From: CAZEHO01 sp964511945
GTDB taxonomy: Bacteria > Actinomycetota > Acidimicrobiia > Spongiisociales > UBA11373
Assembly: GCA_964511945.1 (NCBI GenBank)
Contig: CAZEHO010000009.1
Location: 20,844 to 84,843 of the forward strand
DNA: 64,000 nt
Direction: 5' to 3'
Shown: piece after piece, positions 51,475-60,263 of the stretch
Numbering within the stretch: position 1 is the stretch's first letter
Layout: each line of letters opens with the position of its first letter
Translations under genes and position numbers: made by a program
The notes under the pieces: model-generated
Told to the model about the DNA's origin: nothing
Database searches by the model: none
The model's input: only the letters and a program-made list of their open reading frames with translations

Positions 51475-54371
51475 ATCCGGTTCTCGAAGTCCCGGATCTG
51501 AGCGGCAAGCTCGGCAACCGCAGCCCGCAGCGATTCGCGATCGCTGGTAGCACTCTCGCCCAACCGTTTGACGCCGCTGTTCAGGCCGTCGATGGATTCG
51601 CGCACGGTGTCGAGCTGCTCCTGCATCGCGTCGAGCTGCCGGTTTAGGGCATCGTGGCGGGCGGCGACGTCTCCACGGAGAGCGTCGGTGTGCCGCCGGG
51701 CCCGGACGTCCATCTCATGGCGCAGCGTGCCCGCCTGGATCTCACGGAGTTCGGTGAGACGGTTGACCAGCTCGTCGAGGTGCTGCTCCAGGGCGAGGAC
51801 GTAGCGGAGCACGGCCTTGTCTGCCCGTCTCGTATCTTCGGCAAACGGACGCAGCAGGATGAAGAACGGTTTGCGCAGTGCGTTCTTGAAGCGCTGCCCG
51901 GCCCGGACGTTCTGGCGGCCGCGTCCGACCGTCCGCCGGGCATCGGCCCGGGCGGCGGCCACACCTTCGCCCTCAGGCTGTGGGGCTTCAGCGGGTTGTT
52001 CTGCGTCGGTCATCGTGATGCTCCCGGCGTGAGTCTCGCGCAATCTCTCCAGCAGCGAGCGAGTGCGTTCCGCCCTGGCCTCCGGACCATGGAGGCGGGC
52101 CATGTCGTCCCGGGCCTGGGCACCGACCTCGGCGGCGGCCGCCGGGTCCTCGACGATCTTGCGCATGAGCCCGGCGGCGTGGTCGGTGTCGGGCTCGGCC
52201 CAGCGGCACCCGACCGGGTAGGGATCGGCGCCGACCGGGACGCCGACCGGCTCCCACTGGATGAGGAAGCTGTTCTGGGGAGTCATGAACTCCAGGTTCC
52301 CGGAGTAGGCGGTACCGATCGTCGGTTTGCCGAGCGCCATCGCCTCCGCCATCGTGATGCCGAAACCCTCCGAGCGATGGAGCGAGATGTAGGCGTCGCA
52401 GAGGGCGGTGAGGGCGTTCTTGCGATCTGCCGGGAGATATCCGTCCATGAGGGTGATGTCGGAGCGGTCGGCTACCGCATGCCGCAGCCGCTCCAGTTCG
52501 GGCAGGTTTGCCTCGCCGTTGATCGACTTGAGAATGAGATGCGGTCCCTCGTTTGGCGCGAAGGCGGTGGTGAACGCCCTGACGGCACCCAGCGGATTCT
52601 TCCGCTCGAAGCCGCTGGCGAAGTCAAAACTGAACAAGAAGACGAACCCCTCCGGCATCCCGAGATCGGACCGGCTCAGGTCCGGCACCGCGGGAGTGGT
52701 CACGGTGAGGGGGAGGGCGTGCACCGGCTTGTCGGTCCGGGTGCGGACGGCGGTGGCGGCGAACTCACTGTTCATCCAGATCTCATCGACCAGGTCGAAC
52801 GCGATCGGCCACCGGTCCGGGAACTCCTCGACCTCCCACGCCCAGTACCCGACGGTCGCCCGTCCCCCGAAGAATCGGGGGCCGATCGCTCTGGTGAACC
52901 GCTCCATCTGATCGGCGTTCACGGTGACGATGTTCACGTCGAACGGGGCGGTGGTGTCGGCAACCGGGGCTAGGTCCTCGAACTCATGGCCCTGTCGTGA
53001 TGCGGTGCGGTCGAACGTCACCGTTGCCACCTGCTCACCGGCCGTCTCCAGGGTGGGGATCAACTGGCGGGCGGCCTCGCCGATCCCCAGCTCGGCGCGG
53101 AGATACCCGGCGAGGTTGATTCCCGCTCCGACCGGCGGAGCTCCTGAGGCATCGGCGTCGTCGCCGGCCGCCGGCACCAGGGCGTCGGGGATATCGGCCT
53201 CCACCCGCCCGTGCTCCTCGAGCCAGCGGCGGAAGCGCTCGGCATCATTGCCGCCGAGATCCGGGAACGTCTCGCGGAGGTCCCAGCGGTCGAGCCAGAC
53301 GGCGTAGAGGTAGCGGCTCAACCAGGCCGGACCCTCGCCCGAAGGAGCAGACATCCAGTTCAAAAAGGCCGGGGTCTCCGTGATCGGGTGCGGCGGCAGT
53401 TCGGCGTCAGCGTCGAGTTCGGCCCCGCGGACCGCATCCCGGTAGAGGCGGCGCATCCAGCGGTCGACCGTGGTGCCGTCCGGGAGCGCAGCGAGTCCAT
53501 ACGGGATCGCGCTGACGTCCCGGTACCCGCGATCGAGCAGGGCGCTGCCGTATTGATCGCACAACGTCTGCAGCGCCGGGTTGTCGCTCAACAGGATGCG
53601 GGGCTGGGTGCCCTGGTGCTTGCTGAGCAGCCAGGGCCGGTCCGGGTCGTACCCGCTGAAGTGGAAGAACACGAGGGGATCGCCGTTCACCGTCCACCCG
53701 TCGGCGGAGCTCCCTGCGACGTCGCGGGTCGCCAGATTCCAGTAGGCCACGTTGAGCCCGGCGTCACGGACGATGGCGTGGTCGAACAGTCCGGGGACGA
53801 AGTCGATCCACCGCTGGTCGACGAAAAGCCCGGCCTCGGGTTGTACCACACAATCGCGGCGGAGCCGCTCCCACCACCATGCGAGGAACTGCTCGGCACC
53901 GGGCCCCACGGCAATGAACCCGAGGTTGTAGACGCCCGACTGCAAGATGAACGTCTCCGACGGATTGCGCCCGTCCCGAGGAATAGGGTCCGCCGAGTGT
54001 GGCGTCAGCACGATGCCGTGTTTGGCTGCAAGGTCGAAGATGTGCTCGAGCGATCCGAAGACCTGGATGTCGGGGTCGAGATACATCACCGGTTCGCCGA
54101 AACGATCGAGCAGCACCGACAACAGCTGCGGCTTGACCGCAGTCGCCAGTTCGATGACCGAGTAGATGAGCTGGAGGCGGCCGGCTTCCTCCGCATCGAT
54201 GACGTCGGACAGGGTGACGATCTCAAACGGTTCGGTGGAACGGTCGAGCCCATCATCGGCATCGAGGATCAGCACGGTGAAGGTGGCGGCCGGGTGCTGC
54301 GCCAGGAACGAATCGGCGAGCACGCGGGCGTGCGCGAGGTAGTTGCGGGCGATGATGGTGCAGCCGTGCAT
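51471..54371 (-). CDS. large multi-domain glycosyltransferase with coiled-coil tail
   Basis: A 966-residue protein (ATG 54371). The N-terminal part (about 1-330; MHGCTIIARNYLAHARVLAD) looks like a GT-A type glycosyltransferase, with a D-x-D element in MYLDPDIQVF near residue 99. The middle part (about 415-780) is a GT4-type GT-B enzyme. Its clearest motif is the E-x7-E in SEGFGITMAEAMALGKP (about 667-683), and FDFASGFERKNP and GYLPADRK support it. A basic linker leads to a C-terminal coiled coil (about 845-966). Such fusions act in surface polysaccharide synthesis; the coil may anchor it to partners. It is convergent with the sulfotransferase. Confidence 0.85.
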   Translation of the reverse strand: MHGCTIIARNYLAHARVLADSFLAQHPAATFTVLILDADDGLDRSTEPFEIVTLSDVIDAEEAGRLQLIYSVIELATAVKPQLLSVLLDRFGEPVMYLDPDIQVFGSLEHIFDLAAKHGIVLTPHSADPIPRDGRNPSETFILQSGVYNLGFIAVGPGAEQFLAWWWERLRRDCVVQPEAGLFVDQRWIDFVPGLFDHAIVRDAGLNVAYWNLATRDVAGSSADGWTVNGDPLVFFHFSGYDPDRPWLLSKHQGTQPRILLSDNPALQTLCDQYGSALLDRGYRDVSAIPYGLAALPDGTTVDRWMRRLYRDAVRGAELDADAELPPHPITETPAFLNWMSAPSGEGPAWLSRYLYAVWLDRWDLRETFPDLGGNDAERFRRWLEEHGRVEADIPDALVPAAGDDADASGAPPVGAGINLAGYLRAELGIGEAARQLIPTLETAGEQVATVTFDRTASRQGHEFEDLAPVADTTAPFDVNIVTVNADQMERFTRAIGPRFFGGRATVGYWAWEVEEFPDRWPIAFDLVDEIWMNSEFAATAVRTRTDKPVHALPLTVTTPAVPDLSRSDLGMPEGFVFLFSFDFASGFERKNPLGAVRAFTTAFAPNEGPHLILKSINGEANLPELERLRHAVADRSDITLMDGYLPADRKNALTALCDAYISLHRSEGFGITMAEAMALGKPTIGTAYSGNLEFMTPQNSFLIQWEPVGVPVGADPYPVGCRWAEPDTDHAAGLMRKIVEDPAAAAEVGAQARDDMARLHGPEARAERTRSLLERLRETHAGSITMTDAEQPAEAPQPEGEGVAAARADARRTVGRGRQNVRAGQRFKNALRKPFFILLRPFAEDTRRADKAVLRYVLALEQHLDELVNRLTELREIQAGTLRHEMDVRARRHTDALRGDVAARHDALNRQLDAMQEQLDTVRESIDGLNSGVKRLGESATSDRESLRAAVAELAAQIRDFENRI

Positions 54372-54444
54372 GGGTCGCAGGCAGGGTACTCGGGCCGGCA
54401 CGGGTGATCAGTACCCGGTCTTTCGATTCTCAGCATCCATCACG

Positions 54445-54465
54445 GATGACTGATGACTGATGACG
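54445..54465. repeat. intergenic 7-bp-period repeat
   Basis: Three heptamers, GATGACT, GATGACT and GATGACG, lie in the divergent gap between the glycosyltransferase and uvrC. Confidence 0.7.
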
Positions 54466-54514
54466 GTTCCCCCGGCAACCGGCGAGCGGGTCTCCCCAAT
54501 ACACTTCTGGCTCG

Positions 54515-56371
54515 ATGCAGCACCGTCCGCCTGCCGCCGAGATCCCGGACCAGCCGGGCGCCTATATCTTCCGCGATCGCCACGGCGAGGTTCTCTACGC
54601 CGGGAAGGCAAAATCTCTGCGGAAGCGTGTGTCCAGCTACTTCTCCCGCGACCTTGCAGTGCGAACCAGGGCCATGGTGGACGCGGCCGAATCGGTGGAG
54701 TGGATTGTCACCGACAACGAGGTCGAGGCGCTGATGGTGGAATACGCGCTGATCCAGCGCCATCGGCCGCGGTTCAACATCCGGCTCCGGGACGACAAGT
54801 CGTATCCCTATCTGGCCATCACCAGGTCAGAGCGGTGGCCCCGCGCCACTGTCATGCGGGGGAAGCGGCGGGCCGGCACTCAGTACTTCGGGCCGTATGC
54901 CCACGCCTACGCCATCCGGGAGACGCTCGACCTGCTGCTCCGCACGTTCCCGGTGCGCACGTGCTCGAACGCCAAATTCAACCGGCATGCCGCCCAGGGC
55001 CGTCCCTGTCTGCTTTTCCACATCGAGCGATGCTCGGGTCCCTGCGTGGACGAGGTCGACGAGCAGGCATACGGCGGGTTCGTGGGCGGACTCGCCGATT
55101 TCCTGAGCGGCAATAGTGAGCGGATCATCGAGAGCATGACGGCCGAAATGCAGGGCGCTTCGGATCGGTTGGAGTTCGAGCAAGCGGCCAGGGTGCGGGA
55201 TCAGATCGACTCGGTTCGCAAGGCGCTTTCCCGGCAGGAGGTCGCGTCGCCGCGCCGCGAAGACTTCGACCTGGTCGCACTCGAGGAGGATGAGCTCGAG
55301 GCCGCGGTGGCCGTTCTCACTGTGCGCCGCGGCCGAGTCGCCGGCCGGATTCGGACGATCGTCGACAAGGTTGAGGAGGTCACGACCCCCGAGTTGGTCG
55401 CCCGTATGTTGAGCCAGCTGTACGGGGCGGATCGCCCGCCGCCTGAGGTGCTCGTCCAGGAGCTTCCCGACGACGCCGGGCTCTGGACGACCTGGCTGGA
55501 GCAGCGCCGCGAGGGCCGGGTGTCGTTGCGGGTTCCGCAGCGGGGCACCAAACGGCGGCTGCTGGAGACCGCCAGGGCCAATGCCCGGGAGGAGTTCGCC
55601 CGCCACCGGCTTCGCCGCCACAACGATCACAACGCGAGGGCCCAGGCCCTACGGAGTCTGCAGACCGCGCTCGGTCTTCCCGGCCCTCCGCTGCGGATCG
55701 AGGCGTTCGACATTTCGACGATCCAGGGCCGCGACACGGTGGGATCGATGGTCGTCATGGAGGACGGAATCCCGAAGCGCTCCGACTACCGGCGGTTCAA
55801 GGTTCGGGGCGTCGCCGGCCAGGACGACTTCGCCTCGATGGAGGAGGTAGTCCGCCGGCGGCTTACCGCGTACCTCGAGGAGCGGGAGCGGCCGGTCGAG
55901 GAACGGGGGAAGTTCGCCTATCCACCCTCCTTGCTGCTGGTCGACGGGGGCGCCGGCCAGGTATCGAGGGCGGCCGGAGTGGTGGCCGACCTCGGGCTCG
56001 AGATCCCGGTTGCAGGTCTCGCCAAGCGGATGGAAGAGGTCTACCTCCCGGCGGAGGCGGAGCCGCTCCGCATTCCCCGCGGCGAGGAGGCGCTCTACCT
56101 GCTGCAGCGGATTCGCGACGAGGCCCACAGGTTCGCAATTCAGTACCACAGATCCTTGCGCGGACGTCGTATGGTGGACTCGGTCCTGGATCGGATTCCC
56201 GGGGTGGGGCCGGTGCGCAAGCGTGCACTGCTCCGCCGCTTCGGTTCGCTGAAGCGGATTCGGGAAGCCGGGGTGCAGGACCTGGAGGAGGTCGTGCCGG
56301 CGGCAGTGGCGGCTGCCGTCCATGCGGCCCTCCATGAAGAGGATTCCTCCGAGCGAGGGGAGCGACGGTGA
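54515..56371 (+). CDS. uvrC: excinuclease ABC subunit C
   Basis: Makes both incisions in nucleotide excision repair. The 618-residue protein has an N-terminal GIY-YIG nuclease (PDQPGAYIFRDRHGEVLYAG) with GKAKSLRKRVSSYF. A Cys-containing linker follows (CSNAKFNRHAAQGRPCL, CSGPC), then a UVR motif near 205-240 and an RNase H-like domain (AFDISTIQGRDTVGSMVV, LLLVDGGAGQVSRA). A helix-hairpin-helix pair near the C-terminus is IPGVGPVRKRALLRRFGSLK. ATG 54515 starts the family similarity. The stop overlaps rapZ as GTGA. Confidence 0.96.
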   Translation: MQHRPPAAEIPDQPGAYIFRDRHGEVLYAGKAKSLRKRVSSYFSRDLAVRTRAMVDAAESVEWIVTDNEVEALMVEYALIQRHRPRFNIRLRDDKSYPYLAITRSERWPRATVMRGKRRAGTQYFGPYAHAYAIRETLDLLLRTFPVRTCSNAKFNRHAAQGRPCLLFHIERCSGPCVDEVDEQAYGGFVGGLADFLSGNSERIIESMTAEMQGASDRLEFEQAARVRDQIDSVRKALSRQEVASPRREDFDLVALEEDELEAAVAVLTVRRGRVAGRIRTIVDKVEEVTTPELVARMLSQLYGADRPPPEVLVQELPDDAGLWTTWLEQRREGRVSLRVPQRGTKRRLLETARANAREEFARHRLRRHNDHNARAQALRSLQTALGLPGPPLRIEAFDISTIQGRDTVGSMVVMEDGIPKRSDYRRFKVRGVAGQDDFASMEEVVRRRLTAYLEERERPVEERGKFAYPPSLLLVDGGAGQVSRAAGVVADLGLEIPVAGLAKRMEEVYLPAEAEPLRIPRGEEALYLLQRIRDEAHRFAIQYHRSLRGRRMVDSVLDRIPGVGPVRKRALLRRFGSLKRIREAGVQDLEEVVPAAVAAAVHAALHEEDSSERGERR

Positions 56372-57240
56372 TCGTTCGGGAGCGGCCCGAGCTGGTGGTC
56401 ATCACGGGCATGTCGGGGGCCGGCAAGTCGACCGCGTCACGTGCCCTCGAGGACCTCGGGTTCTTCGTGATCGATAACTTGCCGGTCAACCTGATTGCCC
56501 GCGTCGTGGAGCAGGAGGACCTCGCCGAGAGTCTCGAGCCGCGGCGGCTTGCAGTCGCTGTGGACGTCCGTGGCGGCGTCAGCTTCGACGATCTCGAACA
56601 GGTGCTCCTCACCCTTGCCATCGATGGAGTCCCCACCACGCTGGTGTTCCTCACCGCTGAGGACGACGCCCTGGCCCGGCGGTATGAGGAGAGTCGCCGG
56701 CCCCATCCGGTGGAGGCGCCGACGGTTGCCGACTCGATCGCTTCGGAGCGGGAAAGTCTGGAGGACCTGCGCGGCGAGGCCGACATCGTGATCGACACGT
56801 CGGAGCTCAGCGTCCATGAACTGCGCGACCGTATCCAGGACGCGTTCGCCGGAGCTCGGCCGCCCCGGCAGATGAAGGTCACGGTGAGCTCTTTCGGCTT
56901 CAAGCACGGCGTGCCGCGCGTGGTCGACCTGCTGCTCGATGTCCGGTTCCTTCCCAATCCGCACTGGGTGCCGAAGCTGCGCAGCCTCACCGGCCGCGAC
57001 GCCCCGGTCCGCGACTTCGTGTTCTCCCACGACGATGCCGGGACCTTCCTGGACCGGGTCGAGGAACTGCTCGGCTTCCTGGTGCCCCGCTACGAAGCCG
57101 AGGGCAAGTCCTATTTGACGATCGCGGTGGGCTGTACCGGCGGCCATCACCGGTCGGTCGCCATCGCTGAGGAGCTCGGGCGGTGGCTGAGCGATCAGGG
57201 CGTCGAGGTCGTCGTGCGGCATCGGGACGTCCTGAAGTGA
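56368..57240 (+). CDS. rapZ: RapZ-like nucleotide-binding protein
   Basis: A 290-residue P-loop protein of the RapZ/YvcJ family. The Walker A is GMSGAGKST (14-22). The family segments FFVIDNLPVNLI, VDVRGG, SERESLEDLRGEADIVIDTS, SSFGFKHGVPRVVDLLLDVRFLPNP and the C-terminal IAVGCTGGHHRSVAIAEEL are all present. E. coli RapZ is an RNA-binding adaptor for glucosamine-6-phosphate signalling, but in actinobacteria its job is less clear. It overlaps uvrC and yvcK by 4 bp each, as in the conserved actinobacterial cluster. Confidence 0.95.
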   Translation: MIVRERPELVVITGMSGAGKSTASRALEDLGFFVIDNLPVNLIARVVEQEDLAESLEPRRLAVAVDVRGGVSFDDLEQVLLTLAIDGVPTTLVFLTAEDDALARRYEESRRPHPVEAPTVADSIASERESLEDLRGEADIVIDTSELSVHELRDRIQDAFAGARPPRQMKVTVSSFGFKHGVPRVVDLLLDVRFLPNPHWVPKLRSLTGRDAPVRDFVFSHDDAGTFLDRVEELLGFLVPRYEAEGKSYLTIAVGCTGGHHRSVAIAEELGRWLSDQGVEVVVRHRDVLK

Positions 57241-58208
57241 GCGAGTACGGTTCACTGGTCGAGCCGCTGCTCCAGGAGATCGACCTCGACGTCGAGGGTC
57301 TCCACGTGGTGGCGATCGGTGGAGGCTCCGGTCTGGCGAGTGCACTGAAGGCCATTCAGCACTACACCGACGTAATCACCGCCGTGGTCACCGTCGCCGA
57401 TAACGGTGGCTCCTCCGGCCGCCTGTCGCCGGACCTCGGCATCCCGCCCCCGGGCGACCTGCGCCAGGCCCTGCTGGCGCTGAGTGAAGAGTCCTCGGTT
57501 TGGAGGGAGCTGATCGCGTATCGCTTCTCCGCGGGAGATGTCTCCGGTCACTCGCTCGGCAATCTGATCCTGGCGGCTCTCGCCGACATCGGCGGCAACT
57601 TCGAGGATGCCCTCGACACCGCCGGCCGGCTGTTGGGTGCTGCCGGTGCGGTGGTTCCGGCCAGCGACGGGTTGCTCCAGCTCGAGGCGATCGTCGACGG
57701 TGACCTGGTCGTGGGGCAGACGGACGTCGGAGCGGCACGAGGCGAACTCACCGAACTCCGCCTGGCGCCCGATGGGGTCAGGGCGTCGCGCCGGGCACTC
57801 GACGCCATCCGCAGCGCCGATCAGATCGTCCTCGGACCCGGCAGCCTGTTCACCTCGATTTGCGCCGGTTTGCTCGTTCCCGGCATCGCCGAAGCGGTCA
57901 GTGCCTCGCCGGCACAGCTCGTCTACGTCTGCAACCTGGTCACCGAGGATGGGGAGACCCTCGGAATGGACGGCCGGGCACACGTGGCAGGACTCATGGA
58001 GTTCGGCGGCATCCGGACGCCCGACATCATCGTGGCGCATCGCGGACCCATGTCCGGACCGGGTATGGCCGAGCGGGTGGCGGTGGATCCCGGGGCAGTC
58101 CGCGAACTGGGGTGCACGGTCGAGATGGCAGACCTGGCCATCGACGGAGCAGATATCCCAACCCATGATCCCGCCCGGCTGGGCGCGGTCCTGCGGCGGC
58201 TAGCGTGA
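57237..58208 (+). CDS. yvcK: YvcK/CofD-like envelope and carbon-balance protein
   Basis: A 323-residue protein of the YvcK (CofD/GlmR-like) family, which in Bacillus and Mycobacterium (CuvA) supports cell-wall synthesis on gluconeogenic carbon. It has the nucleotide-sugar binding signature VVAIGGGSGLASALKAI near residue 24, TVADNGGSSGRL, GIPPPGDLRQALLAL, GHSLGNLILAAL and the segment QIVLGPGSLFTSI. GTG 57237 overlaps the rapZ stop. In most actinobacteria whiA follows; here pgk follows directly after 25 bp. Confidence 0.94.
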   Translation: MSEYGSLVEPLLQEIDLDVEGLHVVAIGGGSGLASALKAIQHYTDVITAVVTVADNGGSSGRLSPDLGIPPPGDLRQALLALSEESSVWRELIAYRFSAGDVSGHSLGNLILAALADIGGNFEDALDTAGRLLGAAGAVVPASDGLLQLEAIVDGDLVVGQTDVGAARGELTELRLAPDGVRASRRALDAIRSADQIVLGPGSLFTSICAGLLVPGIAEAVSASPAQLVYVCNLVTEDGETLGMDGRAHVAGLMEFGGIRTPDIIVAHRGPMSGPGMAERVAVDPGAVRELGCTVEMADLAIDGADIPTHDPARLGAVLRRLA

Positions 58209-58233
58209 GTCTGGGCCAATTCAGGAGTTCCTC

Positions 58234-59424
58234 GTGACGACCTTCAGAACCCTCGACGACGTCCGTTCCGGCGGAGATTCCGCCCTCGACGGTGCGACGG
58301 TGCTGGTCCGGGCGGACCTCAACGTCCCGCTCGCCGGCGGGCGCGTCGTCGATGACTTCAGAATCCGATCCAGCCTCACCACGATCAACGAGCTCAGATC
58401 CGCCGGGGCCAAGGTGGTCGTCTGCAGCCATCTGGGACGCCCCAAAGGTGTCGACCCGGCCTTCTCGATGGCGCCGGTCGCGGCGCGGATGGCCGAGCTC
58501 GGAGGGTTAGCGGTCGAGGCGGCACCCGACGTGGCCGGGCCCGGAGCCCGCGACACGCTCGCCGCTGCCGACGCCGACACCGTGGTAGTGCTCGAGAACA
58601 CCCGCTTCGAGCCGGGTGAGACCAGGAACGATCCTGCCCTGGCGGACGCCTTCGCTGCGCTCGCCGACCTGTTCGTCCTCGACGCCTTCGGGTCATCACA
58701 CCGGGCCCATGCTTCGACGGTGGGCGTTGCAGAGCGCCTCCCGGCGTCGGCGGGACGGCTGCTCGAGGCCGAGATCGTGGCCTTCTCGCGTCTGCTCGAG
58801 TCTCCCGATCGCCCTTACGTGGTGGTGCTCGGCGGGGCCAAGGTGTCGGACAAGCTGGGCGTCGTCCGGGCGCTGCTCCCCAAGGTGGATGCGATGCTCG
58901 TCGGCGGAGCGATGTGCTTCACGATGCTCGCAGCGGAGGGGTACGACGTCGGCGGCAGCCTCGTGGAGGACGACCGGGTCGACGAGGTGCGCGACGTCCT
59001 TGCCGGACCGGACGGCGGGAAAGTGATGCTCCCTGCGGATGTGGTGGCAACCGAGCGGTTCGCCGAGGACGCGCCGGGCACGGTGGTGCCGGCCGGCGAC
59101 ATCCCGGACGGGATGATGGGGCTCGACATCGGTCCGGAGACGATCGAACGGTTCTCGGGTGTGGTTTCCGCGGCCGACACCCTGTTCTGGAATGGACCGA
59201 TGGGGGTCTTCGAATGGGATGCCTTCGCCGGGGGGACCATCGCAGTGGCACGGGCCGTCGCCGCATCTGATGGATACACAGTCGCAGGAGGAGGCGACAG
59301 CGTTGCCGCCCTCCGCGCCTTCGACATGGAAGACGCCGTTTCGCACCTCTCCACGGGCGGCGGCGCCGGGCTGGAGCTGCTCGAGTCGGGCACCCTTCCC
59401 GGGATTGACGTACTGACGAGGTGA
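58234..59424 (+). CDS. pgk: phosphoglycerate kinase
   Basis: Transfers phosphate between 1,3-bisphosphoglycerate and ADP. The 396-residue monomer has the N-terminal substrate motif VLVRADLNVPL, the segment VVCSHLGRPKG, LENTRFEPGE and the hinge VVLGGAKVSDKLGV. The nucleotide loop is FWNGPMGVFEWDAFAGGT, and the C-terminus has AGGGDSVAAL and STGGGAGLELLE. The start is GTG 58234. tpiA follows after 4 bp. Glyceraldehyde-3-phosphate dehydrogenase, usually just upstream, is missing. Confidence 0.97.
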   Translation: MTTFRTLDDVRSGGDSALDGATVLVRADLNVPLAGGRVVDDFRIRSSLTTINELRSAGAKVVVCSHLGRPKGVDPAFSMAPVAARMAELGGLAVEAAPDVAGPGARDTLAAADADTVVVLENTRFEPGETRNDPALADAFAALADLFVLDAFGSSHRAHASTVGVAERLPASAGRLLEAEIVAFSRLLESPDRPYVVVLGGAKVSDKLGVVRALLPKVDAMLVGGAMCFTMLAAEGYDVGGSLVEDDRVDEVRDVLAGPDGGKVMLPADVVATERFAEDAPGTVVPAGDIPDGMMGLDIGPETIERFSGVVSAADTLFWNGPMGVFEWDAFAGGTIAVARAVAASDGYTVAGGGDSVAALRAFDMEDAVSHLSTGGGAGLELLESGTLPGIDVLTR

Positions 59425-59428
59425 ACCG

Positions 59429-60199
59429 ATGACGCGCAAGGACATGATCGCCGGCAACTGGAAGATGAACACCAACCATCTGGAGGCGATCCAGATGGTC
59501 CAGAAGTTGGGATATCGGCTGGAACCGAGCGACTACGACAGGGTCGAGGTCGTAGTCTGCCCGCCGTTTACCTCACTGCGGTCCGTGCAAACGGTGATCG
59601 AGATGGATTATCTGCGGATCGCTCTCGGTGCCCAGAACTGCCACTTCGAAGAGGAGGGCGCATTCACCGGGGAGATCGCTCCCGCAATGCTGCAGAAGCT
59701 CAACGTGAGCTACGTGATCATCGGGCACTCCGAACGCCGCCAGATCTTCGGTGAGGACGACGCCACTATCGCCAAGAAGGTGAACGCGGTGCTCGCTGCG
59801 CAGATGACGCCGATCCTGGCGGTCGGGGAGACTCTGGAGCAGCGAGAGGCCGAGGTGACCGAGGAGGTCATCGGTGGCCAGCTCCATGCCGGGCTGGCCG
59901 GGCTCGACGCGACCACCGTCGGAAACCTCGTGATCGCATACGAGCCCGTCTGGGCGATCGGGACCGGCCGTACGGCCAGTGACGATCAGGCTGCCGAGGC
60001 GTGCCGGTATCTCCGCGACCAGATCAAGGGCCAGTGGGGCGAGGAGGCCGCCGAGTCGGTGCGCATCCTGTACGGCGGTTCGGTGAACCCCGGCAACATC
60101 GCCGGTCTGATGGCGAAGCGGGACATCGACGGGGCGCTGGTGGGTGGCGCGTCGCTCGATCCGGATTCGTTCGCCTCGCTCGTCCGCTACTGGGTGTAG
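59429..60199 (+). CDS. tpiA: triosephosphate isomerase
   Basis: Interconverts the triose phosphates made by aldolase. The 256-residue TIM barrel has AGNWKMN (N10, K12), the catalytic histidine H100 in IIGHSERR and the catalytic glutamate E172 in AYEPVWAIGTG. The phosphate loop is YGGSVNPGN. The start is ATG 59429, 4 bp after pgk, so translation is probably coupled. It completes the pgk-tpiA pair of the actinobacterial gap-pgk-tpi-secG order. Confidence 0.97.
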   Translation: MTRKDMIAGNWKMNTNHLEAIQMVQKLGYRLEPSDYDRVEVVVCPPFTSLRSVQTVIEMDYLRIALGAQNCHFEEEGAFTGEIAPAMLQKLNVSYVIIGHSERRQIFGEDDATIAKKVNAVLAAQMTPILAVGETLEQREAEVTEEVIGGQLHAGLAGLDATTVGNLVIAYEPVWAIGTGRTASDDQAAEACRYLRDQIKGQWGEEAAESVRILYGGSVNPGNIAGLMAKRDIDGALVGGASLDPDSFASLVRYWV

Positions 60200-60263
60200 C
60201 GGTCACCCGGCTTCCGGCTCTGAATACCTCATCCGGGTCGGCCAACCGGCCGAATCAACCGGC

